In this document: positions 1 through 11,800 of the stretch, piece by piece
Numbering within the stretch: the first letter of the stretch is position 1
Layout: each line of letters opens with the position of its first letter
From: Phytophthora quininea
Lineage: Eukaryota > Oomycota > Peronosporomycetes > Peronosporales > Peronosporaceae
Direction of reading: 5' to 3'
Length of the DNA: 64,000 nucleotides
Assembly (NCBI GenBank): GCA_011947345.1
Contig: JAAVTG010000740.1
Span: forward strand, 186,001-250,000
The notes under the pieces: model-generated
What the model saw: only the letters and a program-made list of their open reading frames with translations
What the model was told of the DNA's origin: nothing
Databases searched by the model: none
Position numbers and translations under genes: made by a program

Positions 1-3000
1 AGTGCAGTCACGGAAACTTTTGGCTTGTTCGAGTGCCAATTTCTCGTCTCTTGTGGCTTGAGTGCCATTCGAGGACGAAGAAAGCGGCGCGTTGTTCAAC
101 ATAGCGAGGGTTATTGGGAAGTTGGCACTGTTTTGAGCCACCGAGACCTCCATGTGTAGCATTGCAAACCATAAGAACGCATCGTCATCCACTGCAATGT
201 TCATGAACACAGCTGGACGAGGTGGTGAGCTACCGGTTGTAGCAAGAATTCTGATACCGTTGATGCAGTCGTCGTCGCTGAAGAGCTCCACTTCACAATT
301 GCGCAGCGGTAGAGTTACCAGCACACCGCTCGGACTTTGTGCTTCCTCAACTGTGAACGTTCCATGGGCTAAACGACATCTCAAGACCATCCAGGAATCG
401 GCAGCATGGAGTTTAGCTCGAAGGACTCCTTCCTTGACGGCTGGTGCACGGAAGATCAATTTCTTGGCCTGCTTGTAGCACCCCTTGTTTTGACGAAGAG
501 TATGCCAGATTGTGTCGACAGAATCGTGCAGCATGCCGAATTGCGAGATGCCAACCAGTACACTTCCTTGCGGGATCATCATCTTGGAAGTGGTTGGCTC
601 TGCTGCTACTGGTGAGTCGGTGGATGACGGTGTGGATGATAGAGAAAGCGTTCTTGCAGAATTATTCGGGGTGGATGTGGTCAAGATACTAACTCGTCTC
701 ACCAAAGCTGCCACCGTCATGCGCCTGGGAGACCGTGGCGCCGGAAGTTCGTGGTTTAATACAAAAATCCGTTTGTTGTGCTTCTCCACGACAAGGCCTG
801 CTTTCGCTTCGGCGGCAATGTCAACCGCGTACGTGATGCTGTTACGCAGCAAAGCTTGGATGTCTGCGTGGAATATGCGTTGGTATCGCTCTCGTTGAAC
901 TGACGCAGCAGCAGTTCGGATTAATTCTATCCAGTGTCGGGCGTCTGCAATGGAAGCTGGTGCGAGAGCAACTTCACAGCCTAGACTGCGGACAGTGAAA
1001 GCGTTGGCCTTGTCTAGTAGTGGCGTTACGCGGCATGTCGGCACTAATTCCGCCTCAAAGATTGACCCCAATTTCCGCTCGCTCTTCTTCACGCGCAGCA
1101 TCCCGTTATCCAGTTCGACATAATGCTGTTTCCACGGTCCGCCTGGTTTGATTTGGGCATCTACGACTCCCTGGAGTTGGCATGCTTCGTTGTTCGGAGC
1201 AGGCAAACGACCCGGTCCGTGCTGTGGCCGTCCATTGATATTATGCCGAGCGATGATCCGAAGTCGAATGGCAAGAATCCAATGCGTGCGCGATTGCTCG
1301 GTTGGAGCCGCCAAAATGAGGTAAGACTGGCCGGTGGTGACAACAAGCGGGTAGGAGGCGGCGACGTGCGAACCCTTGGGTCGGACCTCGTTGTCAGCGG
1401 CGATCAGGGCACCGTCTCCACTGTTGCATTGCTCTTCTTCGTCGCGCCGCATCCGTTCAATCCTCCTGATCCCTTTGAGAGTTTTTGGATTCGGTTCCAC
1501 TGGTATGGAGTAGGACGCGACGACAGAAAGCTTCCGGAGGTATGTCGTAGTCTCCTGACCAGCGAAACTACTTCCAGTGAGTGCAAACTGCTTCATCGGC
1601 TTGGTCTTGTGGTCCGACGGCTTACAAAATCGCAGGGTGGAGCGTCCTAACTCGACGTATCGTTCTTTGTATCGGTACTTCGTTCGCAGCACAAATCGCT
1701 TGACCTGTTGGTTTTCGTGAAACTCTTTCCGCAGCATGAGAGTTCCTTTCAGCATCGTTGCAATGGCTTCGAGCCGCTCGGTGAGATGGCGAATCCAGGT
1801 TTCCGCTTCGTGCTCGGAATCGGCGACATACACGTCGGTGCTTTTGTCGGTGGTGAGGCAAAATGAATTTGGTGGTGCTCGTGCGTTCAACTCCAGGTAG
1901 CGGTGCACTCGAGTCTTTTTGTCAGGAAGTACGTAGCGTCGATTTTGGCAGTGAATGACGGTCGCGGGTCAGTCAAGTAGTAGTCCATACGCGAATCCGA
2001 AAGCACCACGAAAGTACGTTTGCGTTTGGCACCGTCACGCGTGCCATTCTGAACCAACAAGGATCCACACAACACACCTCGGATGTAGTCCTCCATCGTC
2101 AAAACCGGAAATGAGTCTCAGAACAAGCGACGGTCAAGAAAAACCAAGGTAAGAACCCGATGGACTGCATCAAGCATAAGAAATGCGTCGTAAAAGTATT
2201 CTTGTTCTTGAGCAGGCCCCACAAACGCATTTTTGGCTTGTTAACACAAGCTTGTTGCTATTATCCATGGTTGCTATCTTATATCGGGTGAGACTGCAAG
2301 ACATGTGCAGCGCCGGAAAATCAAATTTGTGCCGAATTGTCACCAACAGCGTACGGAACCACAGGGGTACCAGTTCCAGATGAGTCTACGCTTGGCGAAG
2401 GTTCATCGCTGTCGTGCTCAGGCTCACCGTGGTGAGTTTTCGGATGCTCGTCTTCAGGCTCCAAGCTGGTCTGTTCGTCATCGCCGTGCGATTCTTGAAG
2501 CACATGAATAAATTGCTGCGAGGCAGAGCTATCTTCATTGAGGGTGCCGGTGGTGCTGCTGTCCGCGTCTCCTTGATCTTGAATTCCCTTTGGGTTTGCT
2601 GCATCCTCTCGAAAGAACGGCTCGACCCCAAAGCCTCACACAGGAGCTCCTGGTTGCCGTCGAAGTCGAACGGGACTTTTTCGAAGAGATATCACGAATT
2701 TCAAGGCAGGTCTTTCGCAATGGACGACAGGGTTTCGAGTACGTAGGCGTGTTGCACAGATCATTGACCGTCATGTGCGCCAAATGCGGGACATCTGCGC
2801 GAGTGCGTTGAGACCGTAAGATGAAGTCACGAATATCGTCGCTCAAGTCGACGCTTTCAAACTTGCTGGCGATTGCCTGCCAGTCGTACTGAACTCCACA
2901 ACAACCGTTAGCCAGGTTGTAGCAAGCTCGCGGCGCAGAAAGCCTTACCTGCTCGTTGGCCAACGCCGACGCCGCAAAAATCACGTGTTTGCGGAGGTTA

Positions 3001-4171
3001 GTTGCGATGGTGGAGATGCGGTTCTCAGCAATAAGCTGCGAGTAGCAATAACGATCATGTTAGAGGATGGAACGAAGACCGGGTACAATGTCAAACCTGA
3101 TAGTCTGCGAGCACGTCTTGGACATCACGGTACATCTCAATGCGGTTCGCCTCCACGGCTTGCCATGACTGCTGACATTTTCGTCTGCACCGCTCTGCAG
3201 CCTAAACACAAGCCATAAGACTCATCAGTATTCAAGACAAGTCGCCAAAGACTTAGACAGATCTACCTCAATCAGCTTCACTGTGTTTCCAGTCATGTCT
3301 TCCTTCCTGTTGTCCGACAGCAGCCAGTTGACAAGTTTGTGACTGCTAGTGTTGATCGTCTTCATTGCGACCAAGTTGGACGGTGGATCTCGTTGCACAG
3401 CTCCTGCCGAATTCGCGTCCTGTTTGGTCATCGCGATATCCTCCTCGCAGGCCATCTGTGCTAGTCGCCAATGGTACTCGTCCTCCACCAACGTACTCGA
3501 GACTCCTGAGTCCATCGCAGCCGAAAAGGCCGCAGAAGCGTCTCGGAAATTCTTCTCAAAGGCGTTGTAATCTCGTTTGTATGCGTCTTCCTGGGTCTAC
3601 GTGTACACATGAATGTAAGTTCTCCGAAATATGTACAAGGGGGAACGGAGCCTCGTACCTTGGCTTCTTTCTTGATGTTGTTGACGTGGCGAGTCAAGTT
3701 CTGCGCTCGTTGGTTGTTGCAAGCGTACAACATTTCGATCGGCTTGAGTACATCCTCCTCCAGACTGGTAGCGAGCTGCTGGTGCTGCACGCTCGTGTTG
3801 AGATACTGAGCTTTCAAACTTCCCAGAGCAGTCTTCATTGTGCCGTGCTCCAGTTCCTCGAGACGCGAGTTCTTTGCCATCTTCTTGAGCTCGTGAGCGT
3901 ACGTTCTTTCCAAGTTGATTCGGCTCTTGAGCAGAGTCACCAGATTGCCGTGTGTTGTGAGTCCAGCAGCGCAGTCAGCGCGAACGTCGTCCAGGTTGAA
4001 GAGCAAGTCGACCGCGAAAGACTTTCTAAAGCATGAACCACCACTCTCCATGCTTCCGTCGTCGTGTCCAGCCAAGTGAGTATCAATCAACAAGCCGCCA
4101 TTCTGCTTCGACGACGCCTGTTTTCGGAACGAATCCAATGTACGCCGCAATGGAGATGTCGCCGTGGCCAT
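1..4171 (-). CDS. F-BAR domain protein with C-terminal PH-like modules (3' end outside window)
   Basis: Probable membrane-curvature and phosphoinositide-binding scaffold at the plasma membrane or endosomes. The start ATG is at 4171. Exon 1 (4171-3659) encodes an FCH-type helix with the pattern LLKSRINLERTYAHELKKM. Spliced exons follow at 3596-3267, 3201-3097 and from 3035 on; all junctions are GT-AG, introns are about 60 bp, and the phase is kept, giving a long helical F-BAR region. Between about 2790 and 2600 the frame is broken and I could not choose between indels and an extra intron. An acidic Ser/Pro linker follows (about 2560-2330), then an intron ending near 2115. From there one frame stays open to base 1. 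It begins with a PH-like stretch (GVLCGSLLVQ, KRKRTFVVLSDS) and contains at least two more PH-like segments (KERYVELG; WKQHYVELDNGML). The C-terminus lies beyond the window. Family call is firm for F-BAR, moderate for the number of PH domains. Confidence 0.75.
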
Positions 4172-4509
4172 TTGTCGATGCTTCCAGTCCGGAGATCACC
4201 AGGAAAGGCTTCGAGCTGATCTTCAGAATGCGAATCGATGAATGTTGCCTTCTTGAAATGAGCTCGACCAAGTCCTTTTGACCAGAATAGACAGGTCAGT
4301 ATTGACCTTTTTGCCGTAATAAGAACCTGCGTATCAAGACCAAGCAACGCGAATGCCTTGCTACGTGGCACGTCGATCCTGCAGGGTACCAGTCGTAAAG
4401 TAGAGCGTAAAACTACTCGAGCAATGTTTTCAAAGCAAGATCATTGCTTCTTTGTTTTCCATGAACTATTCATAAACGTGGTTCTTCCTTGACTGGTCAC
4501 CCCAACAAG
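4172..4509. other. Divergent intergenic region
   Basis: 338 bp between the start codons of the F-BAR gene (-) and the zinc finger/helical-repeat gene (+). It should carry both promoters. I see no clear TATA, CCAAT or coding signal. Confidence 0.5.
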
Positions 4510-7500
4510 ATGCAGAAACCTAACGAGTCGATGCCATCGAGTTCTGCGATGACTAAGCTTCATCCCAGACGCAACACATCGCTACAGCCTCTCGAATCTC
4601 GAAATGTCGACTTGCAGTTCCAGAACCAGGAATCATCAACACCAACTCATGGACGTCGTCGGGTGAGCTCCGTGATCGGGCATGGAAGGACCACCGCTGC
4701 AGTACCAGAGAATAAATCGATGATACCGCACAAATATTCGGTTGAAGAAACTGGAGATCCTCACAGTAAGCGGTTAAACTCTTTGGTCACTTTGAACAGA
4801 TCGTCGTCGATCACGTCAACCAAAACCGATTGGGGTCGGAAACGAGCGATGGTGACTTTACATCGGCAAACTGCTGGCATTAAAGATATCAACGATGCTG
4901 ACGAATACGATGCTGATAGTCGCGACGATGACAGCGATACTAGTGACGATGGCAGACTACTTAGAGCCACCGATCAAAAGCATGGGCGCCATTTTCTTAA
5001 AGATTCAATCGGGCCAGTGGCGTACGAAGATGGAGGTGTTGTCATCAAAGGAAGTGTTGATCATCGAGGAATCACTCCTCATGTAGTATTTTCGACTACA
5101 CAAACACCCCCAAGTGAGGCCAAGAACCCGATTATTACTTCCAGTCACCCTGTTTCATGTGGGTTTTGCAGTTCTACAAATTTGGTGTGGGTGCTTCGCT
5201 GCTCGTTTTGCGGCTCTGCACGTATGAGCGATGCCCCACGATTGAAATATCTGATCGATATGATTCTAAGCATTGACCCTCGGATTCCACCCGAAAAGGT
5301 ACCAGTGTGTACAAGCGTAGCTACGGAAAAAGTATCTAACTTTTTGTCTATGTTAGCTAGCTAAACGTATTCTGGACTACGCGAAATTCGACCGTGTTGC
5401 AATGAAAGTGGAAACGACATTTAAGCAAGCCGGGATTGTGCGAGCCAAAGCTGCCATTATGATGATGAACCGCACGGTGCTCGTGCTACGCTTTCAGATC
5501 ATGCGAATGGTTTTCACGGCGTGGCGAAAGTGCAACGCGAACAGCTCTCTGCAGGCGAAGAACCTGCATCGAGTCATGAATATAAGGGAGTCTCAGTCCA
5601 AGCGAACAACAAAAAGGAATATTTTCTCGGTTTGGAAAGGCTATGTCGCCCGAGTCGGCGATGAACGGCTGCAACGTTTTCAAGTTGCTTACAAAAGGTA
5701 AGATGATATACTTTTTTGTGAAAAATGTTAACGAGTTTGTTGCTGCAGGAATGAAATGACACAACTGCGACGACTTTGGGGGAATTGGCACTCGTTTATG
5801 CGACTTCGAGCCAAGCAGAGGCTACTGGAAATGCGACGCCATTACGAAGAACAATTGTAAGTTTGCATCGATACTCACTGTGCAGAACCGAGTTTCGTAC
5901 TAATGGTGCTCTCTGCTTGAAACAGACACGAGACTCCACTTGAGGCGCAAAAGGTGAAGAAACTAGCCAATCCTCTCTTGTTGTGATTGATAAATAAAAG
6001 TCTTTTAATTCGTTGGTTGCTAGGAAATCGATCGCCTGAAGGAAGCTCAGCAAGAAATGATGAAGTTGGTGTTTACTGCCGGGGATACGATTTTGGACGT
6101 CCTTCAGCTCTCGCTTCGTAAAGCAGACCATAGTGTTCTAAGTAAGGCTTCTTTATGATCTGCTAGGCTGATTACGACAAAACTTAACAAGCTCTTGTCG
6201 TCCCGCAGAAACGTTGCAGTTGATTCAAATGTATCCGAGGACGGCAGGGCATTTTTGAAGCTGCACATGGCCACGAACTTCTCGACGCATTGAGCAGTGG
6301 ACACGCCATGCCCCAAATCGATGGCTTTGGCTTGGATGACGACAAGGACGACGAAACAGTAAGGCGGCTACTTAGCCGTGCAGCTGCAGATATTGAAGAG
6401 ATGCCTGCGTCGGACAGCTTGATCCAGTGGATGAATTTCCAGCGTCGTCGCGGGGCCGAAATGGGGCCAATTGTCGAAGCGGCCGACGCCAAATTAACAG
6501 CTAAAGGAGTCCCCCAAGAAAATTCGGCATCACCTGAAAAACCGACTAGCGCCGGAACCCGCAAACTCCGTCTGAAGGACAAGAAAAAGAGTTCAAGCCG
6601 ATCAAAGTTCTTCAAGATTTGAAAGCTGTGATCGCAAGCCCCGGAGTGATGCTGAAGTTGCTGTGCCATACATCGGCTGAAGCTCAACTGGAGTACGATC
6701 GCATTCGAAGTTCGGAATTGGCCAACGCATCGACGTCTACACCTGAGAGTTCCACGACTGCCACAACGCTATCACCGTCGGCCCTGCTGCAGCTGCGGTC
6801 GTACTTTAAAATTGTCCCTCGGACTTTAAACCTTCCGCCAGACATCGTTACTCGCGACAGCTTCGTGCTCAACGACTTCGACTCGCTTTACGCGTACACG
6901 GTTTATCTGTACCTCTTCCACCCAAATTACGTCGCGCCAGGGATGGATCTGTCGCCACGGTATCACATCAGCTATTCCTTTCTGACCCCGCAATGGCAGA
7001 AAGTCAAGACATCGCTAGTAGATAACGAGTGTGACCCGTTCGCACAACAACAGTTCTTCATATTCTTGGCCAAGATGAAGCGCATCAACCTCCAGTTCCT
7101 GCGGCTCGTCGACATTTGCAAGGCTGTGCGTCACATAGCAAGCTTGCATGAGCATGCCGTCACACGAGAGGTCTTCAACGACTTCTCCAGACGAGTGCTC
7201 GGCAAAGACTCGAACATTTCAGTGGCGTTGGAGAAAGAGACACTGGCGTCGTGGGTATCCCTGCCAGCCTCCAAACTGATGTCGCTTTGCGAGAGCGAAG
7301 ACGAATTCCGTAAAATTGAGCAGGTCTACAAAGATAATGTCTTAGATCTGATCAAGATATTCCGCGTTTACGGCAGTGCTGCCGGGGGAAAGGCATTCTG
7401 GAACAGGAATTCCTCAAGGTGATGACGAAGGCTGGCGTGACGAACAAGAAGAACATTTTGCGGTCGCACTTGCAGATCATCTACCAGCAATCGCGACAAT

Positions 7501-8209
7501 CAAACGGTGGAATGCCCATGGATGGGTCTAGCGCAGGAACAACTATGAATCCAACGTCTGGTGGAGATGATGAAGACGAAACAGAAGACCGGGGAGCGAC
7601 TCCAAACGAGTTTTTCGAGGCGCTCACTCGAGTCGCACACCACAACTACCAAAAACGTCGTGAGGTCTTGACACAGATCGCTAGCATGATGAAAATGTCC
7701 GACAGCGAAGGCTCCGATAGTGTGTCCAGCGCGGTGTCCCTACTGTCGAGTGTTGTCGATCTGGTAGTGGAAAAAATCGTTCCATTGACAAAGAAATTCC
7801 AAGAGCAAGGCCTGACGTTCAAGAAGCAAATGATTCACCCAGAAGTCCAACACGTGTGCAAGACTCAAGAGAATAAGCTCAAGCGCATCTTCGCCACCTA
7901 TTCACAGCGCAACAAGAATCCTCAGTCACGAGGAAAACTTCTCGATCTGAGTGACTTTGAAAGTTTGTTGAAAGACAGGCGACTCATCGACGCACTCTTC
8001 CACACGGCAAAATCAAGCAGCTGGTCGCTTTCGTGCAGCAAGACGGAGACATTGCGAATGGCGCATCAAGTAACGGATACGACGCCGACAGCGAGTTTGT
8101 GTTTTCAGAGTTTGTCGAAGCACTGTCGGCAATTGCTGTCTATCGGAATGCCAATCCGTATCTGCCGTTCGCGAAGAAGCTAGAGACGTTTTTCGAAGAG
8201 TATTTCTAA
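4510..8209 (+). CDS. RanBP2-type zinc finger and Sfi1-like helical-repeat protein, frame broken by indels
   Basis: Function unknown; the architecture suggests a cytoskeletal or centrosomal protein. The first ATG of the frame is at 4510. After a disordered, acidic N-terminus there is a zinc finger near residues 217-238 with spacing C-x2-C-x3-N-x6-C-x2-C, the RanBP2 pattern. Exons then join across introns 5299-5356, 5698-5748, 5857-5925 and 5954-6023. They encode tryptophan-centred helices (VFTAWRKC, IFSVWKGY, LWGNWHSF) about 30-45 residues apart, resembling Sfi1 centrin-binding repeats. A further intron probably lies near 6140-6210. Downstream frames at 6290-6622, 6619-7422 and 7419-8183 are one protein split by single-base changes near 6248, 6594-6598, 7384-7388 and 8006; with these allowed for, reading continues to TAA at 8207-8209. 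The C-terminal half is helical and ends in an EF-hand-like stretch (SEFVFSEFVEALSAIAVYR). Its stop is 21 bp from the convergent neighbour's stop. Confidence 0.65.
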
Positions 8210-8230
8210 CAGATCCATGCTACTAGCTCG

Positions 8231-10507
8231 TTAACTTTGCGTTGCCAATCCGACCTCCACGATCCGACAATCAATTGCAGTCTCCGGTCCCAGCGAGACT
8301 CCTGGTGACAACAGTCGTTCGACTTCTCCGCCGTCTTCAAAGCATCCAGGCCAAAATGAACTTGCCTTTCTCTTGGTGTCCAACCATCCAATTTCTTTCC
8401 ATGCGGATGCTACCAAACTCGAGCAGAAATATTTGCGCTTATCACGTTGAGATTCTCTCACCGGCGACGAGGACGTCGAGCTGGCGTAGTCGGAGCTATT
8501 GGGAGATAAGGCCTCTTCAGAGTCATCAGCGCTATTTTGTGCAGTGCCTTGAGATGATCGAAGCAAATTCCTTTCCGACTCGCCATTCGAACGTAAGATA
8601 CCAAAGATGCTGTACGGATTGCCATCCACACGACGCACGAACTCGTTCAGATGCTCAATTTGCTCTGGAGTACGCTTCGCGTCGATTTTCCGAACGACGA
8701 TCGAGTTGGATACTTCGCGCGAGTAGGCCATGAGACGCGGCTTGAGCGAGTACACTTGAATACCTTCCGAGGTTGCCTCCATGATTCGCAAGAGTAGTCG
8801 CGTTTCATCAGGTACGACAATCCCGACATGGTCGTATTTAGATCCAGTGAACTGAAGCAGAGAGCAACAAGTTAGCCTACAAAGCGATGAGCTATACAGT
8901 ACATCTTCCATACCTTCCGTTGTATTCTACTTGCGCCAAATCGACATGAAAACAAGATGATATCTCCACAGTTAACGCTATTATGCAGCGTGGTCACGTG
9001 AATAACACTCTTCTCCGATTGCCCAAGCTCTCTGTCGCGTGAGGTGGATACGACGCCCAGGAATGACATTAGCAGCACATCCGTGCCCGTCAAAGGATGG
9101 AGCAGCACCTGACGTAAGAAAGATTCCAGCATCTTCTTTCGTAATTCAATAACCGCTTCTTCCAGTGATGAGAAGAAATGTTTCGGAGGCATCGAAGGCA
9201 ATTCGACGGTTGGGTACTTGCTCTGCAGGTGCTGGTTGAGCAAGTGGAACTCTTTGTAGCGTCTCGAGAGCTGCCACGTCGAGCCATTAAACGCCACCTC
9301 AATTAAATAACTCGTATACGAGCGCTGCGACAAGTCGCTGACTTTGGTCTTGGTGTCCACGATAGCCAACTCGATCGTGGGCAGCGGCATTGTGTTGACC
9401 GGGAGGAGTGCGATCTCAATCCTTCGACCGATACACTCGACAATGTAGTATCCAATCGTTCGTTCTTCCTCTTTCAACCACCTCTCCTTAACCTTCAGGA
9501 ACAGGACGAAGTAATCTGGCTCGCGTTTGAGGATGCTTCGAAGCAGTCCTGGAGCTGCTGTCTTGCTCTGATTCCTCGATCGTCGCAACTCCGTTCGTAA
9601 TTGCTTGATCGCGTCCGTCTTGACCTGGTTGACCGTCACCTTCTCCCTTGAAGCTTCGCTGACGGGCACAACAGTCGATACACTACACACAATATTCATT
9701 TTAAACCAAAGACCATTGACAACAACAAACAACTCTACAGACCTGGCCCCGCTATCATCGGTCGCCGTGATATTGAGGACCACCCACGACATCGGAGCCC
9801 TCGTGCTCTCCGCTTGTCTACTCGTCGACTAACATTAACATCATCAGCTTCCACTAGGTTCTTCACTTGACGTTGCCACTGACCTGCACGGCAGTCGGTC
9901 TTGGTCGCTGCGACAGCAGCTGCACCGACCGCAGCGCATTCTCCTCAGACCACGACACGGGCGTACTAGGTCGGTTCTCCTCATCCGACTCACTGTCCTC
10001 GTCTTCCGACCCACTGGACGCGAATCTTAAAAATGCTGCCACAAAAAGCATTAGTGCCCTCTACTCTTTCACTAGTAAAGAAAAATGTGTACCTTGTTGC
10101 TCGGTCGTTTTCTGCTTGCTCTTGAGCTTCTTGGCGAGCAGCAGACAGCGCAGCCACTCGTCCCGTTCGGCTGAAGAGTCCGCAGCGAATTGCAGCGTCT
10201 GCTGCTTGGTCTGCACGCTGAACCGGAACTTGTCCTCGCAGTGGGGAATCCCTCGACTGCTGGCGGTGTAGCTGCCTCGGCGGAACGCGCCGTCCTCCTT
10301 CTGCACCGCCTCCACGTCCTTCGCCAGACACAGATCCATCCAGAGCTTCAGCGAGTTGCGACGGGAGCGCCGCGGCGACGCGAACGCCTCATCCGGGTCC
10401 AGCACCAGCGCGTGCTCGAACAGCAGCAGCTTGACGCGCAGCCAGCCGCCGTACTGGGCACTGAACTGCCACAGCTGCCCACGCAGAAGACACTCGGGCG
10501 CCTGCAT
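8231..10507 (-). CDS. PH-PX-permuted papain-like (YiiX/NlpC-type) fusion protein
   Basis: Five exons (10507-10093, 10035-9884, 9828-9743, 9682-8914, 8851-8231) join in phase through GT-AG introns of 55-62 bp and give exactly 680 residues, with no indel needed. Residues about 5-130 form a PH domain (start LLRGQLWQFS, ending in an ERDEWLRCLLLAKK helix). A Ser/Asp-rich linker follows. Residues about 325-445 are a PX domain with the phosphoinositide-binding RRYKEF motif near 358. The C-terminal 230 residues look like a circularly permuted papain-fold amidase: CGDIILF, then YDHVGIVV with the presumed catalytic His482, then YFCSSLVASAW with the presumed nucleophile Cys617, so His precedes Cys as expected for the permuted order. 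Family knowledge suggests an amide or thioester hydrolase acting at membranes; the substrate is unknown. Boundaries are well supported by phase; catalytic activity is inferred. Confidence 0.85.
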
Positions 10508-10600
10508 TCTTTCAAAAACAATTCGTTAAACTGCTCAGAAAAAATCAGAATAAATACCGATTTACTATAAAAAAGCTATATTTATAGTGTTCAAACCAAG
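10508..10600. promoter_or_regulatory. Short bidirectional promoter with inverted TATA-like pair
   Basis: Only 93 bp separate the divergent starts of the PH-PX gene and the RNase H2 gene. The stretch is AT-rich and contains a perfect inverted repeat, ctataaa (10565-10571) and tttatag (10581-10587), so each strand carries a TATAAA. Oomycete promoters often lack TATA, so the role is only suggested. Confidence 0.4.
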
Positions 10601-11800
10601 ATGGCCAAGCCGAACCTGCAGCACACGCTCTTGCTGGCGAGCGACTGCCCCAGTAGCTGTCTGGATGGCGTGCCGGTGATGCTGGGCATCGACGAAGCAG
10701 GTCGAGGTCCTGTGATGGGGCCCATGGTCTACGGCGCGGCGTATTGGCCTGTGGAAGACAACGACGCCATGAGTGCGCTGGGCTTCGACGACTCCAAAGC
10801 GCTGAGCGCCGAAAGCAGAGCGCAATTGTTCGAGAAGATGCGAGCCACCGAAGGACTTGGGTAGGAACACAAGAATCTTTGACACAGTGAGACTTAGCCT
10901 AATGACTCTGTAGATGGATTGTTCGACTGATCTCGGCGGCCGAGATCTCGGACAAGATGCAGCGGCAGACCAGCAATCTCAACGAGATGTCGAGGAGCGC
11001 AGCCATCCAGTTGATCAACGAAGTGCAGAAGAAAGGCGCCAAGGTGAAGAAGGTGTTCGTGGACACGGTGGGCGACCCCAAGTGGTACCAGACCTTCCTG
11101 ACCAAGCACTTTAATGGCACCATCGAGTTCCGAGTGGAGAAGAAGGCCGACAGTTTGTTCAAGGTGGGGTTATTGCAAGATTTTTTTTGTCTGGAAGAAC
11201 TTCGATGTGCTGATTTCATGCTGGGGTGATTCAGGTGGTGAGTGCGGCGAGTATTGCTGCCAAGGTGACGCGCGACCGAGTCATCAGCGACTGGAAGTGG
11301 GAGTCCAGTGCGCTCGACCTGCCGACGGACTTTGGCTCCGGATATCCTAGCGACCCGAAGTAGGTTTTGGTGCTTGTCACGCAGCTGCGGTGATGTTTCT
11401 GAGACCGTATGTAACTCTTTTGCCCTTTGTATCAGGACCAAGGCGTGGCTGAGCGACCATGTGGACGACGTGTTCGTGTTCCCGAATATTATCAGGTTCA
11501 GTTGGGGCACAGTGGAGCCCTTCCTGGAGAAGGCCGTCAAGGTGGAGTGGCCACATGACAAAGAGCTCGAAAAGGTAAGATCGCCATCGTTGTGTTTTGA
11601 GGATAGAGCTCGAAAGCTCGCGCGCTCGTGGATTCTATCGTTTTGACGTTGTCGCGTGCATGAAGGCGAGCGCTCCAGCTGGGACACAGTCGATCACGTC
11701 GTTCCTCACCGCCAAGGCGCCAAAGAAGTCCGCCACACCCGCCGTCGAGCGCGCAGCCTTCTTCACGCAGCGGTGCATGCACGACGTCACCGACTTTTAG
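10601..11800 (+). CDS. RNASEH2A: Ribonuclease H2 subunit A
   Basis: Catalytic subunit of RNase H2, which nicks DNA 5' of embedded ribonucleotides and degrades RNA in RNA-DNA hybrids in the nucleus. Five exons (10601-10860, 10914-11163, 11235-11359, 11436-11574, 11666-11800) splice in phase to exactly 302 residues, a normal length for the family. The signature GIDEAGRGPVMGPMVYGA places catalytic Asp31 and Glu32; other family blocks are DDSKAL, KKVFVDTVGDP (third acidic residue), VVSAASIAAKVTRDR and SGYPSDPKT. The C-terminal tail contains TQSITSFL, similar to a PCNA-interacting box but without the leading Gln, so PCNA binding is only possible. The gene shares a 93-bp divergent promoter with the PH-PX gene. 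Confidence 0.95.
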
